NCBI GenBank assembly: GCA_025917655.1 | Contig: CP084615.1 | Coordinates: 1,736,001 to 1,800,000, forward strand | Direction: 5' to 3' | Length of the DNA stretch: 64,000 nt | Source of the DNA: Chlorella sorokiniana | Lineage: Eukaryota; Chlorophyta; Trebouxiophyceae; Chlorellales; Chlorellaceae | In this document: piece by piece, positions 10,030 through 21,483 of the stretch | Layout of the letters: each line of letters begins with the position of its first letter | Numbering within the stretch: position 1 is the stretch's first letter | The notes under the pieces: generated by a model | Databases searched by the model: none | What the model saw: the letters and a program-made list of their open reading frames with translations, nothing else | What the model was told of the DNA's origin: nothing | Program-made: the position numbers and the translations under genes

Positions 10030-11500
10030 ATGAGCACAGCAGCGCCGCGCCGATCCACTCGCGTTTCAGTCCGGTTGAGAACCGCATCGGCGGAGCAGGA
10101 CGCAGCAGCCGCGGCGCAGCAGGCTGCCCAGCAGGAGGTTGAGCACCCCAGCCCCGCACAACCCCGCAAAAGGCATCGCAGGGCGCCAGCACAATCTGAA
10201 GAAGGTGCAGACCAGGGAAGCCCTGCAGCCAGGCATGGGGGCGGGCGCAAGGCCAAGGCCCCCGCAGCCGGCCCCACCCGCGAGTTCGAGCGGGAGCTGT
10301 GGCAGCAGGGCTACCAGCGCGTCGCTGGCGTGGATGAAGCTGGCCGAGGGCCCCTTGCAGGTGGGATGGAGCAGGAGGCGTTGCTGCGTGCGTGTGCCAA
10401 CCTGGCCAGCCTGTGATATGTGCTGTCGTGGGCGCAGGACCCGTGGTGGCGGCTGCGTGCGTGGTGCCGGAGCACGTTGAGATCAGCGGCATGGACGACA
10501 GCAAGAAGCTGAGCACGCAGCAGCGGGAGGCCATCTACCAGCAGCTGATCAGCCACCCAGACGTGCTGTGGGCCACGTGAGGCTGGCCATGGCTGCTGCC
10601 CCTGGCCCAAGCGCCACCTGGCCGGGCCTGGCCCGGCTGGAACCCCGCCACGCGGCGAGGGCGCCTGCGCCCAGGCTCTGCCTGCCTGCCTCACCCATGT
10701 CCGCAGCAATCCGGTTGTTTGCCCGCCTGCCCGCTGCAGCAAGGTGGTGGAGGCAGGCGAGATTGACGACATCAACATCCTGCAGGCGGCGCTCAAAGCC
10801 ATGGAGGGCGCCGCCGCCGCCCTGGCCGCCGCCCCGACTTCCTGCTCGTCGACGGCAACCGCCTGCCCAAGGTGGGCTGCCAGCTACCGCCTTTCCCCAT
10901 CTCGCCGTCAATCCACGTGTATCAGCGCAGGCGGCTGTGGTTTTGTGAGCACGCCTGACCCCTGCAATTGCTGAGTGCGTAGGTAGCCCATGTGCAGGGC
11001 TTTGACCACGAGCGCAGCCGCCCTATCATCAAGGGTGACAGCAAGTCTTACTGCATCGCTGCGGCCAGCGTGATTGCCAAAGTGACGCGGGACAGAATCA
11101 TGGAGCAGCATCACGCGCGCTGGCCGCAGTACAACTTTGCAGGTGTGTGATGGCGGCAGAAGTTGCAGGAGCAGAGGGAACCCATATGCCAAGCCATACC
11201 ATGGATTGGCCTGCATAATCTGATTCCTGCCACACTGCAGGTCACAAGGGCTACTGTGTTCCGGAGCATGTGGAAGCCATCAGGCAGCACGGTCCATGCC
11301 CTGTGCACCGCCGCACATTTGCACCCATCAAGCACTGGTTTCCGCGGGAGGAGGCGGCATCTGGGGAGGCAGGAGGGCATCCAGACGTCCAAGGAAAGGC
11401 TGAAAAGGTCAAGCCCTCCAAAAGGGAAGAAAGGTGGTCACCTGATGACTGCAGGCTGGAGCACAGCCTGTATGACAGCACAAGACCCCCACAGCAGTGA
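10030..11500 (+). CDS. rnhB: Ribonuclease HII, bacterial type
   Basis: Cleaves RNA in RNA/DNA hybrids, including single ribonucleotides in duplex DNA. Exon 1 (10030-10360) starts MSTAAPRRS, is basic, and ends in the catalytic motif [11 protein letters not shown]. Exon 2 (10438-10576) continues [10 protein letters not shown] and DDSKKLS. Later exons give [45 protein letters not shown] and HRRTF, all in the order expected of RnhB. The short [17 protein letters not shown] pattern is the bacterial, not the eukaryotic RNase H2A, form. The N-terminal 80 residues are an Arg/Ala-rich extension that could be an organelle targeting peptide, so a plastid or mitochondrial site is likely but inferred. One base seems missing at a C run near 10835 between LAAAP and DFLLVDGN. 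It shares its promoter region with the SNM1 repair nuclease. Confidence 0.9.
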
Positions 11501-11965
11501 CGGTGGACAGCTGCAGCAGGCGAAGAGACCGCCCTTGACTTATCCTTGACTTGAAATGATTATATGATTCGAACGAGCCTCTATCTTGCAGCTTGAGGTT
11601 TCTATAATGCACCTGGGTGCAGGCAGTCCATTGCAAAACAGTAGCTGCACGAAAGAGCATACGACGCTGTGTGCGCTGGGTGGCGCTGCGGTGCCGCTGG
11701 TCAAGGACTATGCTCACAGCCTCAATGCGAGCCGGCTAATATAATTCGCTTCACAAAGCGCCAGCAACTGTGATAAGCAAGGCTTCAGAGTGTCGCTGCC
11801 CAGAACTGGCTGCCGCCGTCTGTTGCGAATCTGCTGTCCGTCCAGAGCCCGTAAGGCCGCGCTCACAGTCATGTCACGCATGTAGGCGATTGTCTCTGTG
11901 CCGCTGTGGCCGCATCCTGGCCGTACTCCGCGACGTGCAGTTCTTGACCAGCAGTCCACGCCTTA
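11501..11965. other. Intergenic, no gene seen
   Basis: Lies between RNase HII and the B3-domain gene, both on the + strand. It must hold the 3' UTR of the first and the promoter of the second, and might hide a short upstream exon of the B3 gene. The part around 11540-11600 is A/T-rich. I see no RNA gene or repeat. Confidence 0.4.
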
Positions 11966-13036
11966 ATGGCGTCCGTCTGCGTTTTGAAGAAGCTTGTGCA
12001 TGCAAGCGAGCAAACTTGGAGCCGCCTTGTCATACCTCAATCCCAGGTAGGTGGGAACTGCGCCGCCACTTCGACTGGCGCCTGCACGCTCTGGTTGCGC
12101 TTAGCCTTGAGGTTGACAGTCCATCCAAACTGGTACCTCCATGCAGGTGCCTCACTTTGCCAGCATGCAACAAGAAATGGGATTCTCTGGCTGTGACTTC
12201 CAGCTGTATGCCTTTGACTCTGATGGCAGGGCGTGGCGCCTGGCGGTGCGGATGGTGGTGCAGGTGATTCCTTGCTCTGTGGGTGCTGCCTGAAGCTTGT
12301 TGTAATTGAACGTCTCTTTGCTGGGTACCTATCTGATTCACATTACACATGACCATCATACTGGTTCTTTCCTCCCCTAAACATGGCAGCGCCCAATGCT
12401 GCTGGAGCTGACCGCGTTCTACTCGCACCACAGAGTGCGGGCTGGCGACACCATCTGCCTGTACCGCAATTTGCAGACCAACCTTCTGCAGGTTGAGATC
12501 GAGCGTGGAGAAGGGCAGATCAGCGATTACGCGAGCACAGGATCAGCGCCTCTGCGCGTAGCCATTCGACCTGAAACGGCAGCCGCTGCAGCTGCGGCAG
12601 CTCAGCATGCCGCCTCGGTGGCGGCTGCTGCTCTGGCGGCGGGGCAGCTGGCTGGCGAGGTTTGGGGCCACCACACCAAGGCCAAGGACACGGATGGGCG
12701 TAGCTCCAACCGTTCCGGAGTGGAGGGGGAGGGCAGCGACTCAGACTGGGACTACAGCCCCACCGCTCGGCGGAGCAATCGTGCACGTGGCAAGGATGCC
12801 GCGCCGCGTGCTGCACAGCCTGCTGGGGTCCGCTGACAACAGCGAGGTGGGCACAGAGGTACTGAATTTGCTGCATGTGCACGTAGGGATTTTCCAGTAC
12901 CTCTTCACACTGCTGGCGGGTCTCTCTGCCTGTGCCCGCCCTGCAGGCTGGCAGCCTGGGCGACACACCTGAGGAGGCGCACCGGTTCGAGGCGCTTGTG
13001 GACGTGGCCTTCCAGCTGTCCCAGCCCCTGAACTGA
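11966..13036 (+). CDS. B3 DNA-binding domain protein
   Basis: Putative plant-type B3 transcription regulator. Exon 1 (11966-12046) reads LKKLVHASEQTWSRLVIPQ, which fits the start of a B3 barrel (K-L-x-x-S-D ... RLVIP). Exon 2 (12147-12263) reads VPHFASM ... FDSDGRAWRLAVRM, and exon 3 (from 12390) RPMLLELTAFYSHHRVRAGDTICLYRN, matching the D-x-x-G-x-x-W and L-x-x-GD elements of the family. Exon phases join without error. The domain fills the first 100 residues; the rest is Ala-rich, then acidic and Ser-rich. The frame of exon 3 stops at 12836; a further exon from about 12947 to 13036 (EEAHRFEALVDVAFQLSQ) looks real but needs a frame change near 12800. An upstream exon cannot be excluded. Function is inferred from the fold alone. 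Confidence 0.65.
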
Positions 13037-13540
13037 AACGGAGCGCTGTGCCTGTAGCACAGCATAGGTGGTCACAGACCATGGCTGTTGCAGTGCAGCA
13101 CATACATGTTTGCCAGTGCACCAAGCAATCCTTGTCAGCCGCTTGCCCCCGCTGCATCACTTTCCCCCGTGAGAACATCTCTTCTCAGTTTTCCTTGCCT
13201 TAGCTAGCATCTTCCTGTTCACTCTAGCCCCTCCACACTGTCATGATAGCGCTGCCCCCTTCCTGTCCCGCATGTGGCATGCAGCAGCGGCAGCGGGCCA
13301 TGTACCGCCACCTCACGATGTACACCAGCTAGGGCCGTGACACCCTAGCTTCCTGCTCCCGACACGCCGTTCTTATCTCATTTCTCGCTGCCCTGCAAGC
13401 TACTGTGCTTTGGAGAATTCCCTGTGCCGATCTTCCCCACCAGACTCACAGCCCTTATTGGCACCTGCTTGTTGGCGATCCCCTCTTAGCTCTACCGTCG
13501 TATAGTACGACTAGAAACTGTGACGGCACCCAGAGTAGCC
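13037..13540. other. Intergenic, no gene seen
   Basis: Pyrimidine-rich spacer between two + strand genes. No conserved frame, RNA gene or repeat is visible. Confidence 0.4.
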
Positions 13541-15866
13541 ATGCAACGCCAAACACTCTCCACTTGCAGAGCGGGGGCCCGAGTGTTGGTCGGCCTTGCC
13601 GAGCTCAGCAAGGCCGTCGCAGGCACCCTGCACATCAGCTGACGCGATGCGAAGTGGCGAAGCCAGGAGGTGGCGCCCGGGAGGATGAACTCTCGCAGAA
13701 CTCAGCAGCAGCAGCAGCAGCGTCTTCAGACAGTGAGTGGGAGCGAGGTGCAGGTGCCATGCCGATTCCCCGTGACGCCGCAACCGCACCCACCTGAGGG
13801 GTTGCCTGCCGCCAGCTGACCACATGTCGGTCGCTGCTGTTCTTGCGTGGCTGGCCTCCTTGCAGTCAGGTCACTAGAGTTCCCTGCCCCGTCCGGGTCA
13901 TCAGGAGCATCCCAGCAGGATGGAAACCCCATCAAGACCAGCGGCCTGCACCGCACCCCGCTCAGCGGGGGCGTGCAAAACGCCACCTTGCGCTGCGACC
14001 TGCCATCCCCTGCTGTGGCAGGTAGGCAGGACGCACATTGGGGTCAACCGCCTGGCATGCCACGCGCCGCGAGGAGGGTGGCACAGCCGCAGAAGCGACT
14101 TTGCAGCTGAACAGCGGTCTTCTTATGGCGGCTCCTCCCGTTCTTCCTCCGGGCCCCTGCCCGCCAGCTTCTGTGGTGCACACACGGAGACCTGCCGCCA
14201 CCGCCCCCTGCAGTGCGCAACCTGGTGGAGCAGGCTCAGTTTGCGCACCTCTGCACCGTCATGTCCAACATGCACCACCGGCGGGCGGGCTACCCCTTTG
14301 GCTCGCTGGTCGACTTTGCGGCCGACGGTGCGGGGCACCCCATCTTCAGGTGCACGGCGGCAGCACGCGTGCCCTGCCTCCCCCTGGCGCAGCGCCTGCT
14401 GAAACAAGCATGCGTCATGGGCACCAGCTTCTTCCGCCCTTCTTCTTCGTGCTTGTCACCCGGTTGACGCACCCACGCCCGACTGCCTGCCCCTCCCCCT
14501 TCTCCGCCCAGCCTGTCCCCGCTGGCCATCCAGACGCGCAACCTGCTGGAGGACCCGCGCTGCAGCGTGGTGGTGCAGATGCCGGGGTGGACGGGGCTGG
14601 CCAACGCGCGGGTCACCATCTTTGGGGATGTGCACAAGCTGCCCACGCCCGAGCTGCAGGAGCAGGCGGCAGAGGTGCGCCCGCTGGCTGCGCTGGCCAA
14701 GCCCGCCAGGCAGCTTGCTGGCTGCCCCGCGAGCCGCCTGGCGCTGCATGTGTGGGCAGCTTTCCCCCTTTCGTCCCACGTGCTGTCTCTTCGCAAACCG
14801 CGTGATGCCAGCAAAACAGCGGGCAGATTTTTCTGGCCTGCCCTTTCCCCGGCGCCATCCTTTGTCCCTTCCTCCTCCCTCCAGATATTCCACAGCAAGC
14901 ACGCCCGCAGCGCCAAGCGTGCGGAGCGCTACGTCAGCGGCAACTCGCTCTACTTCCGCATGAACCGCATCCTGGACATCTACTTTGTGGGGGCTTTGGC
15001 ACAGTGCAGGTGCGCTGGCCCCGCAAGCGCGGGGTGGGGTGGGGGCATGCCCAGGGCATGGGCTGTGGCCATGAGTACAATGCGGGAAGGGGGCGGGCAA
15101 AGGAGCCCAGTGGTGATGATCCACTGGGATGCCAGCAGCCAGAGGTGGGAACAGCTTTTGAGGTCTGCTCAGCGTTTGGTCCCTCTCCCTTCCTTCTGCA
15201 GTGGGTTGATGTGGAGGAGTACAGCCGGGTGCAGCCCGACAGCATCGTGATGACAAACCCCAACCGCACGCTGCAAGTGCTGAACGAGACTTACAGCGGT
15301 GGGAGGCGGCTCGGCGGCCGGCCTTGGGCTTCTGGCCCACAGCAGGCAGCATGCCGTTGCTGCTGCCACCCCCTCTCCGGCGTCCTACCCTGCTTCACAC
15401 CGCCTTGCATTGCACCCCTGCCCTCCTACCCTGCAGCCCGCGTGCGTGAGCTGCTGTCCAAGCGCGACCAGCCCGCCGACGACGCCGCCTTCATTTCCAT
15501 CGACGGGCGGGGCGCGGATGTGCGGGTGCGCACAGGCGGCGACTACAGCGTGGAGCGCATCGGCTTTGACAGGGTGAGGCATATGGGCTGCGGCTCACGC
15601 GCGCTGAGCCTGCTTTGCGCAGGCCGCCGCCTGTAGGGCTTGGCAGCGCGCATGACGAGCCTGCCTGTCGGTGCAACATTGTATGCTCCCGCGCCGGTTC
15701 CTGCCCTGGCGAGGCGGCTGTGCTTCGCCTGTCTGTGGCTGCCCATCCTGCGCTGCTCCCCCGACATGTTGTGCAGAGCGTGGACACCCTGGACGACGCC
15801 ATCGCCGCCATGTCGCGCATCCTGCGGGACCCTGCCCAGGCGCAGGCGCTGAGCAGGAAGCGGTGA
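13541..15866 (+). CDS. FMN-binding split-barrel protein (pyridoxamine 5'-phosphate oxidase-like)
   Basis: Matches the plant family of pyridoxamine 5'-phosphate oxidase-like, FMN-binding split-barrel proteins, related to heme-utilisation and GluTR-binding proteins, often plastid-located. The conserved core is VRNLVEQAQFAHLCTV, HHRRAGYPFGSLVDFA, GHPIF, then LSPLAIQTRNLLEDPRCSVV, WTGLANARVTIFGDV, YFRMNRILDIYFVGGFGTVQ, WVDVEEYSRVQPD, and a C-terminal part resembling the DUF2470-type tail (AAFISIDGRGADVRV ... YSVERIGFDR ... SVDTLDDAIAAMSRIL). Six or more exons are needed. An exon ending DLPSPAVA at about 14019 joins in phase to VRNLVEQ at 14210. The first exon is uncertain: the ATG at 13541 opens a short Arg/Ala/Val-rich frame that could be part of a transit peptide. 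The enzymatic substrate cannot be read from sequence. Confidence 0.8.
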
Positions 15867-16737
15867 GGGCGGCGCGCCTGTCAACGCGCCGCTCATGCGG
15901 GCGCAGGGCCGCCCAGTAGCCGCCTCCATTCAGGCGCTGCCTCCGGCTGTGTGCGTGTGAATCTCTGTCCCGTGGCGAGCTGTGTGTGGTTGCGGGCGAT
16001 GTGGCGTCCATGTATGTCTGCGGCTCCTACCGTTGATCCTTGCAACCAGTTTTCATACCCTCTGCCTGTCCGTCTACCCAGCATTGCCTTGCTTGCCGAC
16101 GATTTATTTTCCAATGCTTTTGCTGTGAACGCATGATGCCCAGCCTCTGAGGGGTAGGTCTTGGGAAGTAGGTTGCCGGTGTTGCATTTAAGCCTCGGAA
16201 GCAGTGCAGAATGGTTTCTGGGGAAATGAATGAAGTCGTCGTGGCGGCGATTACAATGGCATTCGTCGAAAACGCAGTCGTCGCCTTAACTCCCTCGGCA
16301 ATCCGCTGATGAAGCCGGACAACTGCAGATTTGTTCGAATGCGGGAGGATCACACTGCCCAGCGAGTTTTCTGAGTCCTGAATTGGTGCCCCAATATCCT
16401 ACAAACTCTTTCATGCAGGACTCACGGGCCGTTCAGGCGTTTTCAACTGCGTTGCCGCCACGCTGGCGCTGCCACCTCCCGCCTTGAAGACCGCATTCGC
16501 CTGATTATCCGCATTCGCTCTTATCTCTCCATTTCTTCCGTCCTCAAGGTTGTTGGGGCTCTGCTGAAACACTCAACACCGTCCCTCTCCAGCTCCCATC
16601 CCCGCATCTCGTGCCACCGAAAGATTGGCGTCGTTCGAGCCCAAGCCCCTTGCCGGCATCTGCAATCATTCACACACACCTTGCAACGCCTTGATAAATC
16701 CATTTAGCCGACTATCATCGCGTGGCCCGGCCCTGCT
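15867..16737. other. Intergenic, no gene seen
   Basis: 870 bp between the split-barrel gene and the first subtilase, both on the + strand. The middle (16080-16400) is less GC-rich than coding DNA. No conserved frame or RNA gene is seen; an untranslated exon of the subtilase is possible. Confidence 0.4.
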
Positions 16738-18909
16738 ATGGCGCATCTTCGCATCTGCGCATGCCTCGCGGTGGGAACCCTGTGCATCTCTGCTCTGGCT
16801 TCGTCGCATGGAGACACCGACAGTATTATAGTCAAGCTTGAAAGCGACCCAACAGCCATGGAGACGGCCGCCTTCTCGGTGCAGTCTGCCGCCGCTGCCG
16901 ACGCCGCCGGCGCTCTGGGCCAGCCCATAGGCCGTCACCTGCGCCGCATCAGGCTACAGGCGGGCGAGACATTGGAGCAGAGGCTGGAGCTCCTGCGGTC
17001 CTTGAATGGTTAGCTCGACCTTGCTCTCCCCTGGGGGGTACTGCACGTGCACAGCTGTCCAAACTTGTCGCTAGCTGCGGCACCTGGCATGCCCTGCACC
17101 GACCCATCCATGCCACTCAGCTGCCCGCAATCCCCGCTGCCACATGCTGCAGGCGTCAAGTATGCCGTGCCCGACCTGCGCATCACGCCGCAGCGAGTGA
17201 AGATCGACGCCGCTGCCGCCGGGCAGCCCGCGGCCGGCGGCGACGACGCCGCACGCTGAAGACGCTGCGCAGCCTGCCCCTGCGCCCCTCCTTCAAGTTC
17301 CAATGGGGAGCTGCCCGCGTGGGCCTGCCTGCCGCCTGGTCCATCGCTACCGGGGCCTCCACCAGGGCCAAGGCAGTCAAGGTGTGCGTGGTGGACTCTG
17401 GCGCTGACCTCAGGTGAGCGGGAGGGGCACAAGCAGCGCAGGGTGCAGCAGTCAAACAGGGAGTGGCAAGGGCGGCGTAGGGGGCGGGCATAGTGCATCC
17501 TGCCCACAAGCATGCAGCCCACATCCAGCTGACCCGCCGCGCTGCCGCCTCGCCGCGCCTCCCGCAGCCACCCCGGCCTGAAGAAGAACATGGGGCGCGG
17601 CTTCTCGGCTGTGGACGGCGACGACGAGGACAGCGCGGCAGACCAGGTCGGGCACGGCACCACGGTGCAGGGCGTTATCGCGGCCTCGGGCGACGACGGC
17701 GGCATCCTGGGCGTCAACTGGGGCCAGGTGGGCGCCGCGTCGGCGGGTCGCGGTTGTGCCTGGGCGGGGGCGGCAGAGGCCCAAGCAGCTGATGAGCGCA
17801 GGCGGCCCTCTCCCCGCCTGCCTTGCCTGGCTTGTTTCTGCAATCTGCTTCCTTACCTTCTGTGTACCCCCCTTCCCCCACACGCTCAAACCAAGCAGGT
17901 GGATGTGCTGCCCTGCAAGTTCATGAGCGCCGCCGGGTGGGGCAAGACGAGCGACGCCATCCAGTGCATGGACTGGTGCCTGCAGCAGGGCGCCGCCATC
18001 ATCTCCGCCTCCTGGACCAGCGGCGAGCTGGGCAACCCGCCGCTGGAGGAGGCGGTGGCGCGCACGCGCCAGGCGGGCGCGCTGCTGGTGGTGGCCGCCG
18101 GCAACCAGGGCGCCGACATGGCGCGCACGCCCTACTACCCCCAGGCCTACGCCGCCGCCTACGACAACCTGCTGGTGGTGGCGGCCAGCGACGAGTACGA
18201 CGAGCACGCCTTCTTCTCCAACAGAGACCCAGCCACAGTGCACCTGTCGGCGCCGGGGCACTGGTGAGAGGGGAGGGGGTCGCGGGCGGCAGGGGGCGGG
18301 GGCGGGGGCGCCTGCGGCTGGAGCGCTGCCTTCCGATATGGAGAAGAATGCGCAAAGGCCGGCAAGGGGACCGCAGCGGGCTGGCTGCCGCGGGAAGGGG
18401 CAGCGCAAACACACAGGCCTGCTGCGTGTCCTGCCGACACCGCCCGACGCCTCTCCCCCCAACCGCCGCAGGATCTACAGCACCTCCGTGGGCGGCGCCT
18501 ACAACTTCTCCAGCGGCACCTCCATCGCCGCCCCCTTCGTGTCGGGCGCCGCCGCGCTGCTGCAGGCGGTGGCGCAGGAGCGGCTGGGCCGCACGCTGGG
18601 CGCGCTGGAGCTCAAGGCGGCGCTGATGGAGTCGGCGGAGGGGGTGGCGGCGCTGCGGGGCAAGACCGCCACGGGGCCCGCCTGCGCGTCGACTGGGCGC
18701 TGCAGCGGCTGCTGGGGCTGCAGCTGTCGCCGCCCGCGGCCTGCGTGGCAAGGCCGGGCGACGCGGACAAGTGTGCACAGGAGGAGGAGGGCAGAGGAAA
18801 GGCGGAGGACGGCGAGGGCGGCAGGGTGGAGGCGCGCAGCCTGGCGCCGCGGTCGGCGGCAAAGCGCGCAGCCATGGGGCGCCGCCTCCAACGGCGCCCG
18901 TCGATCTGA
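16738..18909 (+). CDS. Secreted subtilisin-like serine protease (S8), first copy
   Basis: Endopeptidase of the subtilase family, probably secreted. The ATG at 16738 opens a signal peptide (HLRICACLAVGTLCISALA). A prodomain-like region follows, with SIIVKLESD and LRRIRLQAGETLEQRL. The catalytic triad is visible: Asp in VCVVDSG, His in GHGTTVQG, Ser in GTSIAAPFVSGAAAL, with the oxyanion Asn in VVAAGNQG. Cysteines in LPCKFMS and QCMDWCLQQ recur in the paralogue at 36804-39519, as does the C-terminal RLRVDWALQR. The last 60 residues are Glu/Arg-rich. Exon 1 ends at 17008 in phase 1 and joins GVKYAVPDL. Frame jumps of one base near 17255 and 18675 fall in GC-rich runs and are more likely sequence errors than damage, since all catalytic motifs are intact. 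Confidence 0.88.
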
Positions 18910-19321
18910 AGAGGCTCTGTCACCTGATCCTTATTGTTGTTCACTGTCATCAATGCTTGATCGGTCTCCTATTCGTTTATGCACGCACTGCTACCCTGTT
19001 CTGCCGACTCTTGATAGCCCATCCCACCGGAGCCAGCCCAAGAAACCCACATGCTGCTGCGACTGCAATGCATCCGTACTTGCCTTTAGCAAACATATCA
19101 ACCGTGGCTGGGATTGTAAGGTTCCACACAACCAAGGCAAGGGTGGCTGTGGCCTCCACAGCTCACGGCGCCTGCGCCTGCGACGCGAGCGCTGTGGCGC
19201 CACTTAGCCAGGATCATGATTTCCGCCGGAAACCTGCCTGATTCGCGGCTGCCCTTTTCCAGGGCTATTGAAATTGTCGCGAGGCGTCGCAGAGGGTTCT
19301 TACGGGCACCCAAGGGCATCA
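18910..19321. other. 3' region of subtilase and upstream region of ankyrin gene
   Basis: About 410 bp of A/T-richer sequence between two + strand genes. It contains a TGTAA motif at 19115-19119. No reading frame of note. Confidence 0.45.
19115..19119 (+). terminator. TGTAA polyadenylation signal for the first subtilase
   Basis: TGTAA 206 nt past the stop codon, in an A/T-richer 3' region. This is the usual green-algal signal at a plausible distance. Confidence 0.5.
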
Positions 19322-21266
19322 ATGGCGGGTGCAGATGACCCCTCAGCCTATGCCGCGTCCCTCGTCAGGCACGCTCTGAGGGGCGATGGCGGAACAAGGG
19401 AGATGCTGTACCACCTGATTGCCGCCGTCGACGCACCAGAGGCCGTGGGGCTGGCTGTGGCGGCAGGCGTGCCCATCGCCGCCGCAGATTGTGGAGTGCC
19501 TCCCAGCCAGGTCCAGCGCGGGCTGGCAACCCTGGCGGGCCACCAGGCAGCCATCGACGCCGATGAACTGCTGCGCAGGCAGCGTGTGTGCGCTCTGTCT
19601 GTGGCAGCCTTCTGCGGGCACAGCCGCGCCCTGGCGGCCCTGCTGGCCGCCGGCGCCGACCCAAATCCCGCGGAGCCCAGCGGCCGACGCATGTGGCACC
19701 CCTTGGCGGCTGCAGCCACCTCATCACTGACCGACTGGCGTGATGGGGGCAGGTGCCCCGTGGCTTCTCCGCGGACGGCGGCGGATATGTGCCAGCAGCT
19801 GCTGGCTGCGGGGGCCAGCGTGCTGGCGGCCTGCGGCTCGTCGTACAGCCACCAGCACTGGCTGAGCCTGCTGCCCCCGGCAACCTGCCGCGCCTGCTGC
19901 TGGCGAACCTGGTGTCCCGCCTGGATGGCGACCCCCGGCTTCCGCGCCACCCGCCGGCAGTGGCAGGACCTGCTGCAGCTGGCGGCGCAGGCCGACGACG
20001 CCGCCGCCTTCCGGCGCTTTGCCGCCGCCCTCCCCCACCATGAGCCAGGCGGAGCTGACTGGGCTGGCCAGCGAGGCGGCAGCCACGGCCTGCTTCCAGG
20101 GCGGGCGGCCGCGGGTGATGGGCTGCATGGCTGAGCTGGCGGCCGGGCTGGACCTGGACCAGCTGCTCCAGCGGATGGGCCTGCAGGGAGAGGCGCTGTG
20201 CCCGCTGGCGCCCACCTCCTGACAGCCCTCCACGGCCACCTGGCTGCAGCGGCCCGGGGTGGCGACCTGCAGGGGGTGCAAGTGCTGCTGGCTGCCGGCG
20301 TGCCCGTCACGGCAGCCGCGGTGAGGAGCGCGGTGGATGGCGGCGCCCTGCCGGCGCTCAGGCTGCTGCTGCCTGCGCTGCAGCCCGGGGAGCAGGCCTG
20401 GGCGGTGCGCCAGCCACAGGGGCAGCCGTGGTTTGTGCCCAGCGAGCTGGAGGTACCGCTGCAGTACCCCTGCCCCATGCTGGGCCTGCTGGGCTGGCAT
20501 GCCGCCAGGGTGAGCCCACACAGCAGCGCCCGCCCAGAGCCGCCGCCTCCTGTGCTGCCAGTTGTGAGCGGCGGCGCCCTGTTCCAGGCAAACGAGCGCA
20601 TGGTCTGTCTGCCTTGAGCGCCAGCTGGCATGAATGTTCTGCAGGGGCGCCCGGCGCTGCACCGGCCCAGCCTGGAGACGGCGGAGGCGCTGGCCGGGCC
20701 GGCCTGCACCCGTCAGTGTACGTGGATGCGCAGGTGGTGCAGGGCGGGAGCCTCGTGGATGGGTCCCTGTTTGACCCGCTGGCAGCAGATGCCAGCCTGG
20801 CGGCGCATGCCAGGGGGAGGGCAGGTGAGGGGGCTGGGGGGCAGGGCAGCGGCGCCTGCCCGACTCTCCCAAGCCCACCACTTGCAAGCTGGCCACTCTG
20901 GGCTGGCACATGGCAGCAACTGCGGGAGCCCACCACTTCTGACCTCAGCAGCGTGGGCCACCCCCAAGGTCACGGCCAGCTGGGCCCGGCTGAGCTGGCG
21001 CTCAACTTTCCTCTGTGCAGGTATCTGCTGATGGCCCTGGCACCCGCACCGTGGTCCCCGCCACAGCACCGCTGCTACCCGCCGGCCTTCCGCGGCGCCG
21101 CCCGCGCCCTGCTGCTGGCCGCCCACCGCGCCCACGCGTCGGGGCCCACACCAAGGTGCATCTGGAGGGCGCCCCCACCCCCACCTTGGGCAGCCTGCCG
21201 CTGCCGCTGCTGGAGGGCGTTGTGCGCCTCGCAGCATACCCGCTGTCGGCCTGGGCAGACCCCTGA
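19322..21266 (+). CDS. Ankyrin-repeat protein of unknown function
   Basis: Probable ankyrin-repeat protein. From the ATG at 19322 the frame gives repeat-like units: SVAAFCGHSRALAALLAAGA followed by DPNPAEPSG, then MCQQLLAAGASVLAACGSS, and later AARGGDLQGVQVLLAAGVPV and AVDGGALPALRLLLPAL. The C-terminal part (YPPAFRGAARALLLAAHRAH ... LPLPLLEGVVRLAAYPLSAW) lacks ankyrin character; its LL..V...AAYPLSAW end resembles a motif I associate with other algal proteins of unknown role. The reading frame must shift by one base at several places (for example near 19880, 20040 and 20215), more often than in neighbouring genes. This may be repeated sequence error or early decay of the gene. No catalytic domain is seen. 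Confidence 0.6.
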
Positions 21267-21483
21267 GCCGCCCACAGCCCCGTTGCCTGACTCACGTTGC
21301 ATGATTGGTCACTGCTAAGCGCGGCAAGCAAGCATACAGAGAACGCGTGCAAGGGGGGCACGAGCAGCAAGGGTTGCAGGCGTGGCGGCGAACCCGCGCA
21401 CCAAGCTGGGCGAAGGGGTGTGCAGCCGCCTGGGCCCAGGCCCAACGCAGCAGCAACGGGCGGGTGCAGCCCTGGCCGCTGCC

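Noticed and set aside
17452-18462. 336-codon - strand frame
   Set aside because: Antisense to the first subtilase, whose catalytic motifs on the + strand are unmistakable.
19348-20709. 453-codon - strand frame
   Set aside because: Antisense shadow of the ankyrin-repeat gene; no conserved motif and low-complexity composition.
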